Shown in pieces: positions 11,400 to 21,899 of a DNA stretch of 64,000 bases. Numbering within the stretch: the stretch's first letter is position 1; every line of letters starts with the position of its first letter. The position numbers and the translations under genes were made by a program. The DNA lies in assembly GCA_029204225.1 (NCBI GenBank), contig CM055113.1, positions 30,927,024 through 30,991,023 of the forward strand, in the 5' to 3' direction. This DNA comes from Diphasiastrum complanatum. Taxonomy: Eukaryota > Streptophyta > Lycopodiopsida > Lycopodiales > Lycopodiaceae. A model generated the notes under the pieces. The model saw only the letters and a program-made list of their open reading frames with translations. It did not search any database and was not told the origin of the DNA.

Positions 11400-12700
11400 A
11401 AAGCTTTACCTACCATTATCAGAGTCTCCCCAACTAGGCTCAACTTCAAATGAGCAATAGATCTCATTCTTTAGAAAATGCCTAAGATAGTGGCCAAGTC
11501 CACTATCCCTCTGGAACGAGAAAGCATGTTGTCTGTAACCACTTTGTCTCACAGCAAAGTCATCAATTACGAGGGCATCCTACAATAAAAATTAAGTTTT
11601 AAGAAAGAAACATTCAGCAGTTAACAAAATTCTTAGGCAAGAAAGTTAAAACACTTACACATTCTTCATCAGCAACAACCAGATCCGAATGATCAATATT
11701 ATGGCCACCTACTGAAGAAGAATAATTTGTGAAATGCATTAATGATGGACGAGGGAAGCCCATATGAGATTGAAATGCCACAAACTCTTCATCAGATGGT
11801 ATGCTTTGTCCATGCTCAGCAAAATTTGACAAAGCTTTTGTCATAGGTATTCTTCACCGGTCATAAGTCCATCCTCATCATCATAATCAATTCTAGGCAC
11901 AAGGTCATTTGTTTCAAAATCTACAATGTCAGAGAATTTAGAAATTGTGCCTCACAATAGTCAAAAAATTGACACAAATCAACTGTAGTAATATATACAT
12001 CATCATTTATATGATACACAAGAAAATTAAAAAAAAACATTTAGATTCATCTTTAGACATTGATTCATCAGCAGTAATATTAGAGCCAATGAAAGAATCC
12101 TAAAGCACTTCAGTATTAACATCAAGAAAATCACTATCCATATCAATGGTGTCGATTTGGAAGTGACTAATGTCTTGAAAGAATGATTGAATTGAGGATG
12201 ATGCAATCTGAGGATCAGAAGCAACAACTTTCTCATCATCCGGGATCTGAACTAACAAGAAAAGTATGAAACCAATCTAGTATTCAACAAATGACATTTT
12301 CTCTTACAGTAAGGACACATTGAAGTGCTTTTAAATTGCTCATACAATTTAGTGAACATTCTATCCAGTCTTTGCTTGAATTGTGGGAAAAAATGCACAA
12401 GATCAGAAAAAATGCATGAAGGAGAGTGGACCTATGGAGATAACAGGTATATTGACTATATCCCTGAATCTAACATAGTGGTCATAAAATACTTAAGAAT
12501 TGGGTTGCACAGTCTTGAAAACATGTAAATATGGGCGAAATAGGGAGTGAAAGTAGTCTAAATTCACATTAATTCCAAACTCAGTAAGAAATGCACTTAG
12601 GTTGCTATCACGACTAGATTTGGAGGTTGGCCAGATATCGCTCCTGTGCGCAAGATAAGCAAACTGGAGAAAAGAGATTGTAAAAAGCGCGAACAAGAGA
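11400..12700 (-). pseudogene. Decayed minus-strand gene with GHYLRHF module
   Basis: Coding-like pieces run from right to left. FAYLAHRSDIWPTSKSSRD (from about 12665, preceded by a TTTCTCCAG acceptor) is followed by an acidic stretch with DDEKVVASDPQIASSS and MDSDFLDVNTEV (12239 on). DIVDFETNDLVPRIDYDDEDG (about 11940) comes next, then an open frame 11844-11614. Last is VIDDFAVRQSGYRQHAFSF leading into GLGHYLRHFLKNEIYCSFEVE (about 11578-11430). Stops and introns break it up. The GHYLRHF module recurs at about 18905-19065. The family is not recognised; a mobile-element gene is likely because the module is repeated. The copia LTR that starts at 12719 sits just upstream of the first exon piece. 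Confidence 0.35.
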
Positions 12701-12713
12701 GATATGTATGGAA

Positions 12714-12718
12714 GATAA
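12714..12718. other. Target-site duplication GATAA (5' side of split copia)
   Basis: The five bases before the TGTGAAG start of the LTR are GATAA. The five bases after the outer end of the partner LTR (28308-28312, read on the minus strand) are also GATAA. Five-base duplications are usual for Ty1/copia integrase. The match links the two halves to one insertion event. Confidence 0.8.
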
Positions 12719-13448
12719 TGTGAAGATTATTAAAATATTATCTTCCTATCTCGAGTTTGGGGTCATGTCCATGATAATTTCCACTAGATTTCATGTTGTA
12801 CATATAAGGAGTGTGAATTGAGCACATATCCTTCTAGTGTAGCTCGGATTTGAGTTAGATAGGTTCAATTATGATGACATGCAGATGTTTTGATAGCATG
12901 CAAAGTCTTACTGTATGCATGCAAGCCACATGCAATCAGTGCATGCAACATGCAAAGTAGTTTCTTTGATCTACACATGTCTAGGCAGTTTTATGAGTTG
13001 ACATGCAGTACATGCACCATACATGCATGCAGTTATACATGTGGATCTCGGGTAGGTAAATTAGTTCAGTTAAGTGGACTTTCCATGCAACTCCATTGTA
13101 GGAATTTGAGTCTCCCCCATGTAGGGAAAGCTGGGCATGTTTTGCCATATTGTGAATATTGAGATTTTGGTGTTTTGGACTCATTCTCTCTCAACCCGAG
13201 TTTTCTATGGATGATTGTCTCTCTCTACCCGAGAGCACCCTCTTTTTACCATACTGAACACTTAGAATTATTTCTGACATTCATTTCTCATATTGAAGAG
13301 TTAGATTTTTTCATCAGATGTATGCCATTGTGCTCTTGCCTTAGATTTTTCAAGCATACTGTTCTTTGATCAATCTTGTGCAATCACAACACCTCAGTAA
13401 GGTCCTGTAGGGTGTGTGGTGAAGTTCACACGTGCTAAAAACTTCACA
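12719..13448 (+). repeat. 5' LTR of split copia element
   Basis: A 730-bp LTR starts TGTGAAG and ends CTTCACA, a perfect 7-bp inverted terminal repeat. The primer-binding site follows directly. It is matched in reverse complement by 28313-29043 (731 bp) with scattered differences. A TATA-like ACATATAAGG lies near 12798; the partner LTR has ACATACAAGG there. It is rich in CATGCA repeats near 12890-13040. The ORFs inside it (for example 12890-13162) are not genes. Confidence 0.92.
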
Positions 13449-13460
13449 TGGTATCAGAGC
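13449..13460 (+). promoter_or_regulatory. Primer-binding site of split copia (tRNA-iMet type)
   Basis: TGGTATCAGAGC directly follows the LTR end. It is the usual Ty1/copia primer site, complementary to the 3' end of initiator tRNA-Met, and it fixes the LTR boundary. Confidence 0.9.
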
Positions 13461-14865
13461 TCCATGCTTTGAAGAGGTGAGGGTGTATACATCAGATTAT
13501 CAGTGTTTTTGCTTGCAGGTGTGAAGAATTGAAAAAGATTATCTATGTTTTTTACATCAAGCATCTAGGTGTAGGATGTTTATAGGAATAAATTTGGCAT
13601 AGATGGCAAATTATGCATTTCCACTTGTAATGCCACTATTGAGCCAAAATAGAGTAAGAGGCTAAACACGTGCCAATTAGAGTGTAGACAAGTGTAAAGC
13701 TTTTGTTTGATGAATTCCAAGAGGTCCAATAGGATTTAGAGGTGGAACCTTGTGAGGTCCAATAGGAAATTGAGGTGTGCTTGAATATAGTCCAATAGAA
13801 TTAAGAGGTGCATGGATCAATGGTCCAATAGGATCAAGAGGTGACAAAGTATGGTCCAATCATAGTTAAGCATAGTGGTAGCTCGTGGATCTTCTAGTAT
13901 CATTGTACTCCTCATTCTGGATCTAATTGATTTGGTGATTTTATGGATTTTGTGAGTTATTGGATTTCTAGCTTTCTCTCTCTACCCGAGAGCTCATGAT
14001 GTTTTTTCTCTCTCTACTCGAGGAGAGCAGCTTGTTTTTACTTAGATTATTTTTTGAATACTTCCCACATGTGTGAGTGAGAGTTGGAAGTGATTGAATG
14101 CATGTAGTAGTAGTGTGTTTTTGCCATAGGATCTAAGATTGATCTTGAATTTCAATCTAGTCTTGATCTTGGTGCATCTACACATCTTAGGAGATCACAA
14201 GTACATGTTGTGGACAATCCACACGTGTGAATTCAACAGCAGGAACTCGAATTTTGGAGAAGGATTCAAACTCGCTGAGAAACAAGCAATTTATGGATCA
14301 TAAGTGGATCAAATCAAGGCTGATCTGATCCAGTGGAGCTCTTTACAGACAAAGAGCTCACACGTGTGAAATCAGCCCTCATTAATGAGTGCTACTTTTC
14401 AAGGAATGATCCAAATCTGATGTTCTATAGCTTATTAGATAGGTATTGGAGAGTAGAATGTGTTGCTCTTGTTTCTAGATCAATTTGATTTGTTTTTAGA
14501 AGAGTTTTAGGCAATCGGAGAGTTTGAGAGGGTACTCAACTCGTGGGATATGCCAAAGTGAGCACACATCTGTCTTTTTCACCATTTTCATCAATTTTCA
14601 CTATCAATCAAGTAGGATTGGATAGAAGTGAGTGTTATGAGGTCTTAGACTTTTCATTTCACACATATTATTGTGCTTGAGTTGGAAGTAAGTTCCTAGA
14701 GAGTTTATCAGTACATTCAAACTCATGGGAGAGATAGACTTCTTGCTTGCATGTGCTTCTTCTTTTGTGACTGAAGCAAGATCCAAATTCAAGATAGATT
14801 GATTTTCTGTAGCAACATCCTTTCTACTCCATTTTTTATCATTACTAGAATTTCTCACCAAGAAA
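13461..14865 (+). other. Untranslated leader of split copia, with a degenerate repeat
   Basis: This 1.4-kb stretch between PBS and gag has no coding support. At about 13720-13862 it carries five imperfect repeats built on GGTCCAATAGGAT and AAGAGGTG. Read on the other strand these give a PIGP-like peptide pattern that I regard as accidental. Several CACGTGTG-type boxes and CTCTCTACCCGAGAG-like segments also occur. Confidence 0.6.
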
Positions 14866-15953
14866 ATGTCTTCATCTGGTTCACATTTCTTAGAGCACAT
14901 TGAGAGATTAACATCTTCCAGTTATGCAATGTGGAAGATCAGAATGGAATCATTGTTGATTCTACAAGATGTAATAGATATTGTGAGTGGAGCTGAAGAA
15001 GAACCTACTGGACCTAATGAAGCTACAACATTCCACAAAAGAACCAGAATTGCCCTTCATTTTATAAAAATGAATGTTACCAATGAAGTGTTAAGAGAGA
15101 TCAGTACATGCACCACTGCCAAGGAAGCTTGGAATACTCTAAAAACAATCTATGAAATCAAAAATACTTCTAGATTGCTTACACTTAGAAACCAAATATT
15201 TCTAAGTTATCAGAGAATAGATGGAGTGCTTCATCATATGTCATGAGAGTTAAGGATCATCATCAAGAGTTAGCTGGTATTAGTGATGCTCTTAAGAACA
15301 CTGAACTCGTTCAAGTAGTCCTAAATGGACTTAGAAATGAGTATGACAATATTGTGTAGACTTATGCTGTCAGAGAGGATCTTCCATCCTTGGAGACACT
15401 TCAAGGTATTCTCATTGCTGAAGAAAGCAGACAAGAGAACAAGATGTTGAGGATCAACAGACTTTTATTGAAAGATGGTGGAGATGACAAAGCACTCTTC
15501 ATTAGAGACAAGTCAAGAGGCAAGGGCAAAGGACAACAACACTTCAAGAAGGACAAAGCCAAAGAAGGTGGTGAGGATCAGTCCTCACAAGGTGCAACAT
15601 CCAGTAGCAAGAAGAAGATATCAAAGATCAAGTGTTTTTTCTATGGAAAGAAAGGACATTATGCATCAAATTGTTTCAAGGAGAAGAACCAATCTAAGCA
15701 AGCTAACCTTACTAATGAGGATGAGTGTGAGGGTGTAGAGAGTGAAAGAAAGGATTCATTAATGATGTCTACTTTTTCATCTTTTCCTTTTAAGAATGAA
15801 GAAGTCTGGTGGATAGATAGTGGGGCTAGTTCTCACATGTCTAGTTCTAGGAACTCTTTCACTAATCTCATGCCATATCTAGGTGCAAAAAGGTCAATCT
15901 ATACTGCTAATGATGTAGAGTGTAGGATTGAAGGAATAGGTAGCATTCCATGA
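14866..15953 (+). pseudogene. gag: gag and protease start of split copia (broken)
   Basis: ATG at 14866 opens a UBN2-type copia gag (LTSSSYAMWKIRMES, then AWNTLKTIYEI). The frame shifts near 15230, and a TAG sits at 15357. It resumes with ESRQENKMLRINRLL, a basic linker, and the nucleocapsid knuckle CFFYGKKGHYASNC, where the second Cys of CX2CX4HX4C is Tyr. The protease follows with WWIDSGASSHMSS (active-site DSG). A TGA at about 15951 ends the frame. Gag packages the element RNA and the protease matures the polyprotein. Neither can be made whole from this copy. Confidence 0.85.
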
Positions 15954-16007
15954 CATGCATCATCATAAAAAAAAATTTGCTTACATGATGTACTGTATGT
16001 ACCTAGA

Positions 16008-18338
16008 TTGACTAAGAATCTCATTAGTGTAGGACAGTTGTTTGATAGTGGATTGGATGTAAAGTTTCAAGTTGACAAGTGTATAATCTCAAGAGAAAAT
16101 AAAGTCATTGCTAGAGGATCTAGAATTGGTAAGTTGTACAAACTAGATTCTAGGGAGAGTGCTAACATTTCAAATATTGCTTGTGAGACCAAGGTTCTTC
16201 GAGAGGATTTGTGGCACAGGAGATTAGGTCATCCCAATTTCAAAGTCGTGCAATCTATGGTCAAGGAAGGAAAAGTTGTTGGACTACCAAAGACACTATC
16301 AAAGGAGCTTCTACTTTGTGAAGCTTGTGTGCTGGCAAAGTCACACAAAAGGCCTTTTTCTAGATCAAGTATCAAGACAAAGCAACCATTTGAACTTGTA
16401 CACTCAGATGTTCATTTTTCATCAACTAAGAGCAAAGGAGGAGCCAACTACTTTGTCTCTTTTGTAGATGATTATACAAGACATTCTTGGATCTATATGT
16501 TGTCTTCAAAAGCCATGGTTTATGATGTTTTTCTTACTTTTAAAGCTTATGTAGAGAAGCAGTTTCCTTTTAAGATAAAAGTTTTAAGAAGTGATAGTGG
16601 AGGGGAATACACTTCCAATAAGTTTAAAGACTTTTGTGAGAGAGAGGGTATTCAAAGAGAGTTCTCTTGTTCATATACTCCTCAGCAAAATGGAGTTGCT
16701 GAGAGAAAAAATAGAACTTTGTGTGAATGTGCAAAAGCCATTAGGCTGGAAGCTTCTCTGCCTAAAGAATTTTGGGGAGAGGCAGTTGCATGTGCAAACT
16801 ATCTTTGTAATAAGCTTCCAAATCTTGCAATAGGAGGAAAGACGCCATTTGAGATGTTGTATAAGAAAAAGCCTAAGGTATATCATCTTAGGATTTTTGG
16901 TTGTGTATGCTTTGTACATGTACCTCTAAAAACTAAGAAGAAGGAAGATCCTAGTGCAGTAAAAGGAAATTTTGTAGGTTATGCATCTACTTAAAAAGCA
17001 TACAAGATTTATTTGTCCTCTACTGACAAAAATGTTGTTAATAGAGATGTGGTCTTCCATGAAGATCAAAAATTTAACTTGGATGATGTTCAGATCAAAG
17101 AGACTCATGCAAGATCAATCATCACTCTTGATGTTGTTCAAGAAGAGGTGAGGCCGAGGCTTGAGGAGGAGCAGATTCAAGCTACCACACCAAGAAGATT
17201 TACATGAGCAAGATCTGATCCAAGGAGGCTAGCATATGATGAAGAAGGAAGGCGAGTGGAAGGTGAAACTTCCTATCATGCACTTTTTATATCAGATGAA
17301 GAGCCTAAGGATGTCCAAGAAGCTTTTCAATCCAAGGAGTGGGTTGAAGCAATGACCCAAGAATTTGAAGCCTTGATGTCAAATAACACATGGGAGCTTG
17401 TGGAGCCACCAAACAACATGCATGTGATCGGATGTAAGTGGCTATTCAGAATCAAGTATAATCATGATGGATCTATCAATAAGTATAAAGCAAGCCTTTG
17501 TGCTAAAGGCTACTCACAAATTGAAGGTCTTGATTATGAAGATACCTTTGCACCAGTTGCAAAGATGGTAACAATTCGAATACCCATCTCTCTTGCATGT
17601 TTTCACAAATGGAGTATGTTCTAGTTTGATGTTTCTAATGCATTTCTCAATGGTAACCTTGAGGAGGAGATTTATATGGAGCAACCTCCAGGTTTTGTGA
17701 AGGAAGGTGATGAATCAAAAGTTTGTCTTTTGTTCAAAAGTCTGTATGGACTGAAACAGGCACCAAGGTCTTGGTATGCAAGGCTCAATTCTTATCTCAT
17801 ATCACTCGGATTTTGTATAAGTGAATATGACCCTTCTCTGTATTATAAGTTTGTAGATAACTTTGTAATTATTCTTCTCATCTATGTAGATGATATTATT
17901 CTTTGTGGAAACATTGAGAAGTTAGTTGAAGAAACTAAGCATGCACTTGATACTGAGTTTAAAATGCAGAACTTAGGAGTTCCTCACTATATTCTAGGCC
18001 TTGAAATAGATTTTTGGAAAGGTTATGCATTCATAAGCCAAAGTAGATATGCACTTTCCATGCTCAGGAAATTTCATATGGATAACTGTAAAGGCATAGA
18101 TACACCTATTGAGCACACTGTAAAAGTTCCTATTAAGGATGATGAAAAATCGTTTGAGGACATCGCTCTTTATAGGAGTCTTATTGGCTCACTTATTTGG
18201 TTAACAGTGACTAGGCCTGATCTAAGCTTTTGTGTTCATAAGCTAAGTCAACACATGCAGGATCCAAAGTTATATCATTGGAAGTTGGCTAAAAGAGTCT
18301 TGAGATATATATCTTCTACCTTGGATTATGGACTATAT
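16008..18338 (+). pseudogene. pol: pol of split copia: integrase, RT and start of RNase H
   Basis: Domains are in copia order. GAG-pre-integrase is LWHRRLGHPN with a CEACVLAKSHKRPF zinc region. The integrase core has HSDV, RSDSGGEYTS and NGVAERKNRT, giving D-D-E. After a TAA at about 16992, reverse transcriptase starts near 17256 (WVEAMTQEFEAL, GCKWLFRIK, DVSNAFLNGNLEEEIYMEQPPGF). It continues through LYGLKQAPRSWY to the catalytic LIYVDDIILCG, with one TAG near 17620. RNase H has only begun (RPDLSFCVHKLSQ) when homology stops at about 18338. It continues at 29579 on the minus strand, where the next expected residues appear. Dead by several stops and by the split. Confidence 0.88.
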
Positions 18339-18621
18339 TGTTCGCAGGTGCAAAGGTCTCATCACAGTCAATGCCATACTCTTGAGCATATCCTTTTGCC
18401 ACTAATCTTGCCTTGTACCTTTTGATTGATCCATCTTCTTTTGTCTTGATCTTGAAGATCCACTTACACCCAATTGCCTTCTTGCCTTTTGGAAGTTCCA
18501 CCAACCTCCAAGTGTTGTTCTTGATGAGTGCTTGATGCTCATGATCCATGGCTTGGATCCATTCCTCCTTTTGATTTGCTTCACCTGCACAAGTTGGTTC
18601 ATCAAACGAACTTTCTTCAGC
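18339..18621 (-). pseudogene. Reverse-transcriptase fragment of another copia element
   Basis: The minus strand reads QAMDHEHQALIKNNTWRL-like, then KAIGCKWIFKIKTKEDGSIK, then AKGYAQEYGIDCDETFAPA. This is the N-terminal part of a copia RT, related to but distinct from the one just left of it. It abuts the split element at 18338/18339 in opposite orientation. The other edge fades at about 18621 into AT-rich sequence with no gene. Confidence 0.75.
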
Positions 18622-18904
18622 TCAATTTAAAATTTAGATATAGAATTTAATACAAATATAGTTAAAATTTGGTTAAAACATAATCACAGATCATAATACA
18701 TAGTAACACACCCAGAAAGCACTCTCCCACACCAAGCTTTCATATATAGCATCTGTAATTATGAAAAACAAAATACATTGTACAAATAGCTTTTGTTTTG
18801 TCTAGACATTGTTGAAGTGGATACTGAAGAATCTATAGCTAGTTATTTTTTTACTTTTTTTTGTTCTATATTGATGAAATGACTAGGGGTGTTTCCTTGG
18901 TATT

Positions 18905-19065
18905 GTTGATAAATGTCTGCTCATAGAAGAGGCATTTGACAGTGTTGAGCACATTGGTTTTGGCCATTACCTTAGGCATTTCAAAGGTGATGAGATATGC
19001 ATTGCTCAGTCCAAATTTAGTCCAATTGAAAAAACCATGATCATGGTCATCAAGGCATTATCCAT
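18905..19065 (+). pseudogene. Second copy of the GHYLRHF module
   Basis: Plus strand reads LIEEAFDSVEHIGFGHYLRHF and then KGDEICIAQSKFSPIEK. The block GHYLRHF-x-x-(D/N)EI matches the minus-strand remnant near 11430-11500. It is a short, isolated exon-like piece. The surrounding 18622-19600 otherwise shows no supportable gene. Confidence 0.3.
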
Positions 19066-20209
19066 TATTTAGGTAGACATAAGTTTGTTAAAACAAATAA
19101 AATATTATTTTTTTCTAAAAAGATGATATTACTTAAGCTTCTAGATTATGGAACTAAGATTCTTCTTATAAGCAATTGTCATTGTGCATTATATGCAAGA
19201 TATATTTGATTAAGTGGTAAGAAAGACAACATGTATCTCTTAGATCCATTTGCAAGTAGAGAATTTCTCCATGGTAATAGGACAATTGAAAGAGAAGAAA
19301 AAGAGTGACAATTATGACTTTTAACAATATACTTTATACAATGATCTATATACAAAATTTTTCTATGTCTATCTATCAATTTTTGGAACGATTCCAACCA
19401 CTTCTCAAAAATTCGAAGTGAGAGAAAACCACTTCCCAAAAATGCGAAGTGAGAGAAAAATGCAATGTCCTCGTCTGCATCAACATTCCCTACGGGTTGA
19501 CCATGTACACATTGAACAAATGTCATTACAAGCCAAATACTTCCAAGTACAACAGCTTGCCTAATTAGATGACAAACATTTATTGTAATTAACACATGAT
19601 GCAATCCATAAATGGATCATCCCAGCACACTCTACGTGAGGCTCCGTCCATGAGATGTATGATTTTGAGCCTCCTAGTTATGCCGTCATTCTGGTTGTAA
19701 CTGCTATTTGTTGTGCTTCAGCGTATTATAGCAGCAATATGTTTTTCTATCTGTGTATAATGTAGATGAATGTTTTTTGTGATTTGAATGCACTTCATTG
19801 ATGTTTGATAATACTTGTTCACTCACTTTGATCAAAATACAGACATCTATGACTCCTCAACTTCTGATCAGACGACGGCTGTCTTTGACGCCTGAGAAAC
19901 TTGCGTTATCATACTGCTCTTTCAATCTATTTCAGAAGTGAACTTCTTATTGAATCCATTTCCAGTAATACCACACTCAAACCATTTCTAATCTCTTCGG
20001 TGGACTGTACTCATTCAGTTTTTGTGAGTATAAATTAATTTTTAAGATGTTGTTGGGCACCAGAACATTTAAGCTGTGACTACACTTAGAATAAACAATC
20101 TATTAGACTATTTTGCATCTAGCAGTCCATTGTAGCGAGAGAGCTATTTCGCAAATATTCCTGCTCTCTTCTCCGCTCGTGTTCTCCATCCTCCTTAGCC
20201 CCATCAGAT

Positions 20210-20221
20210 TGGTATCAAAGC
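20210..20221 (+). promoter_or_regulatory. Primer-binding site of copia element 2
   Basis: TGGTATCAAAGC lies three bases after a CCATCA end that probably closes a 5' LTR reaching back into 19600-20206. The LTR start is not resolved. A gag ORF begins 54 bases downstream. Confidence 0.75.
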
Positions 20222-20274
20222 ATAGCTCAAATAAACCGAGAGATTAAGTTTGTTCTATTTGTAATGTTGTTAAC

Positions 20275-21034
20275 ATGTCTTATATTGGTAGCCCTTCGTC
20301 ATCATCATCCAACAAAACTAGAATCATTGACAAGCTCAATGGATCTAACTTCTTTATCTGGAAGTTAAAACTTCGGATGATGTTGATAGATATAGATCTT
20401 TGGTATATAGTAGAAGGAGCTGACCTAAAACTAGAAGATGGTGATCAAGCAAAGGCATGGAAGATCATAGATTAGAAGGCCTTAGCATGCATCACACTCA
20501 ATCTGGCCGACTCCCAAAAGTCATTTGCTTTTAGGATGTCTGATTCTACTGCCATCACTTCTCACATCAAAAGCTTCAAATCTTTAATGGATCAGTTATC
20601 AGTCGTAGAATGTGCTATTAAAGATGATGATGTCGTTATGACCTTGTTTTCTTCTCTTCCAAAGTCGTATGAACACTTTGTTGTAAAGATCTTCACACAA
20701 CCTAACTTCACTATTCAAAAGGTGATCGGACATCTACTTCAAGAAAAAACACAGAGAAAGACCAGCGGCCTATCCATGTACTTCAGAAAAGAAATGCGGA
20801 GAAGGACTAGCGGCCTGTCTATCAAAGACAAGTCCTTGGCCCTATACACCAAGAAGAAAGACTATTCTGAGGGCAAGATTCAAGTGCAACAGCAACAGCA
20901 TAAGCCTCACACTCAAGGTGAGAACATTGGATCATGCAAGAAGCTTTTCTACAGATATTGCAAGAGAGCCAATCATGACCTCAAGGAGTGTCGTATCCGC
21001 ATCTACAACGAGGCAAAGAAGCAACAACAGCAGT
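20275..21034 (+). pseudogene. gag: gag of copia element 2 (truncated)
   Basis: ATG at 20275 starts a copia gag with IIDKLNGSNFFIWKLKLRMM and LWYIVEGAD. TAG at about 20473 breaks the frame. The middle of the UBN2 region is deleted, since the text jumps to FRMSDSTAITSHIKSFKSLMDQL. Near 20755-20830 a segment encoding RKTSGLS-MYFRKEM is partly duplicated. A knuckle-like FYRYCKRANHDLKEC lacks its first Cys. It ends in a Gln run. After 21034 the sequence decays and meets the LTR of copia 3 in opposite orientation. Confidence 0.75.
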
Positions 21035-21369
21035 AGCCAGATTCCTCCAATACGGCGACCAATAATAATTTGCTAAGAACAGTTTACCAGATTGAGCAAT
21101 AAGAGAGTCAGACAGAATGAAGAAAACCATAGTAATATTGACACAAATCTGAACGCAGATCAAACTGAGATGTTATCAGACTAAGTATAGCAAAATATAC
21201 AAGTCAATAATGTTGTTGAGCACAAGAAAATAGCGGATGAAAACCACATGCTCTACAAAGCTAATCCAATCTATGAAAGGAATGGACCTGTTACTGACAA
21301 TAAAAGAATCAATGCGTGAGGGCATCTACTTCGTCTATCTCTGATAAGTTTTTGATGCTATTATTTTCA

Positions 21370-21894
21370 CACACACTGGATACGCAGATGGTATCCAACA
21401 TATATACATAATTTTACAGGTGTGCAGATAAAGAAAGTACAAAGTGGATGTGCTGTCTGTAGGAGATCATGGGTGGCTGCTGTCATTGTCAAATCTGATT
21501 GCACAGTTGCATGGGATGAGTGTGAGAAGGCCACAACTACAGCCTTCGCTGAAATGAACGTTGGTGAAGATGCAAAAAATGCGACACTCTGACGAAATGC
21601 CTTAGGATTTAATTTACAGGGTGCCTTCGCTTTTCCTAGGGCACCTTCGGCATTTTGTATGGCAGTGTCATCTTTTTTGTCTGTCACGAATCATGTGTAA
21701 AAAAACAATGTTATGTTTTTCGCCTTTTTTGCTTATGAGAATTTACTTGTATTTATGCAGATAGTCGTGTTTTATTCGTCTGTCTTAATTTACATGTAAA
21801 TATGCAGACTGTGCGACAACATGAGTAAAAAATACAACATGAATGGAGGTAGATTCAAATAGGATTTTAGAGAGTAGAGGAGATAAATCCAACA
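21370..21894 (-). repeat. 3' LTR of copia element 3 (outer limit approximate)
   Basis: On the minus strand a polypurine run AAGGGGGGG is followed at 21894 by TGTTGGATTTATC, the start of a 3' LTR. The distal end is not resolved; I place it loosely near 21370. No partner 5' LTR is present because the element is truncated at its other end by RBR copy B. The stretch 21035-21369 holds no gene. Confidence 0.55.
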
Positions 21895-21899
21895 CCCCC

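Noticed and set aside
12890-13162. 90-aa Cys-rich ORF, repeated at 28599-28871
   Set aside because: Both copies lie wholly within the two LTRs of the split copia.
13677-13859. PIGP-repeat peptide on the minus strand
   Set aside because: It arises from a short DNA repeat in the copia leader, with no start context or homologue.
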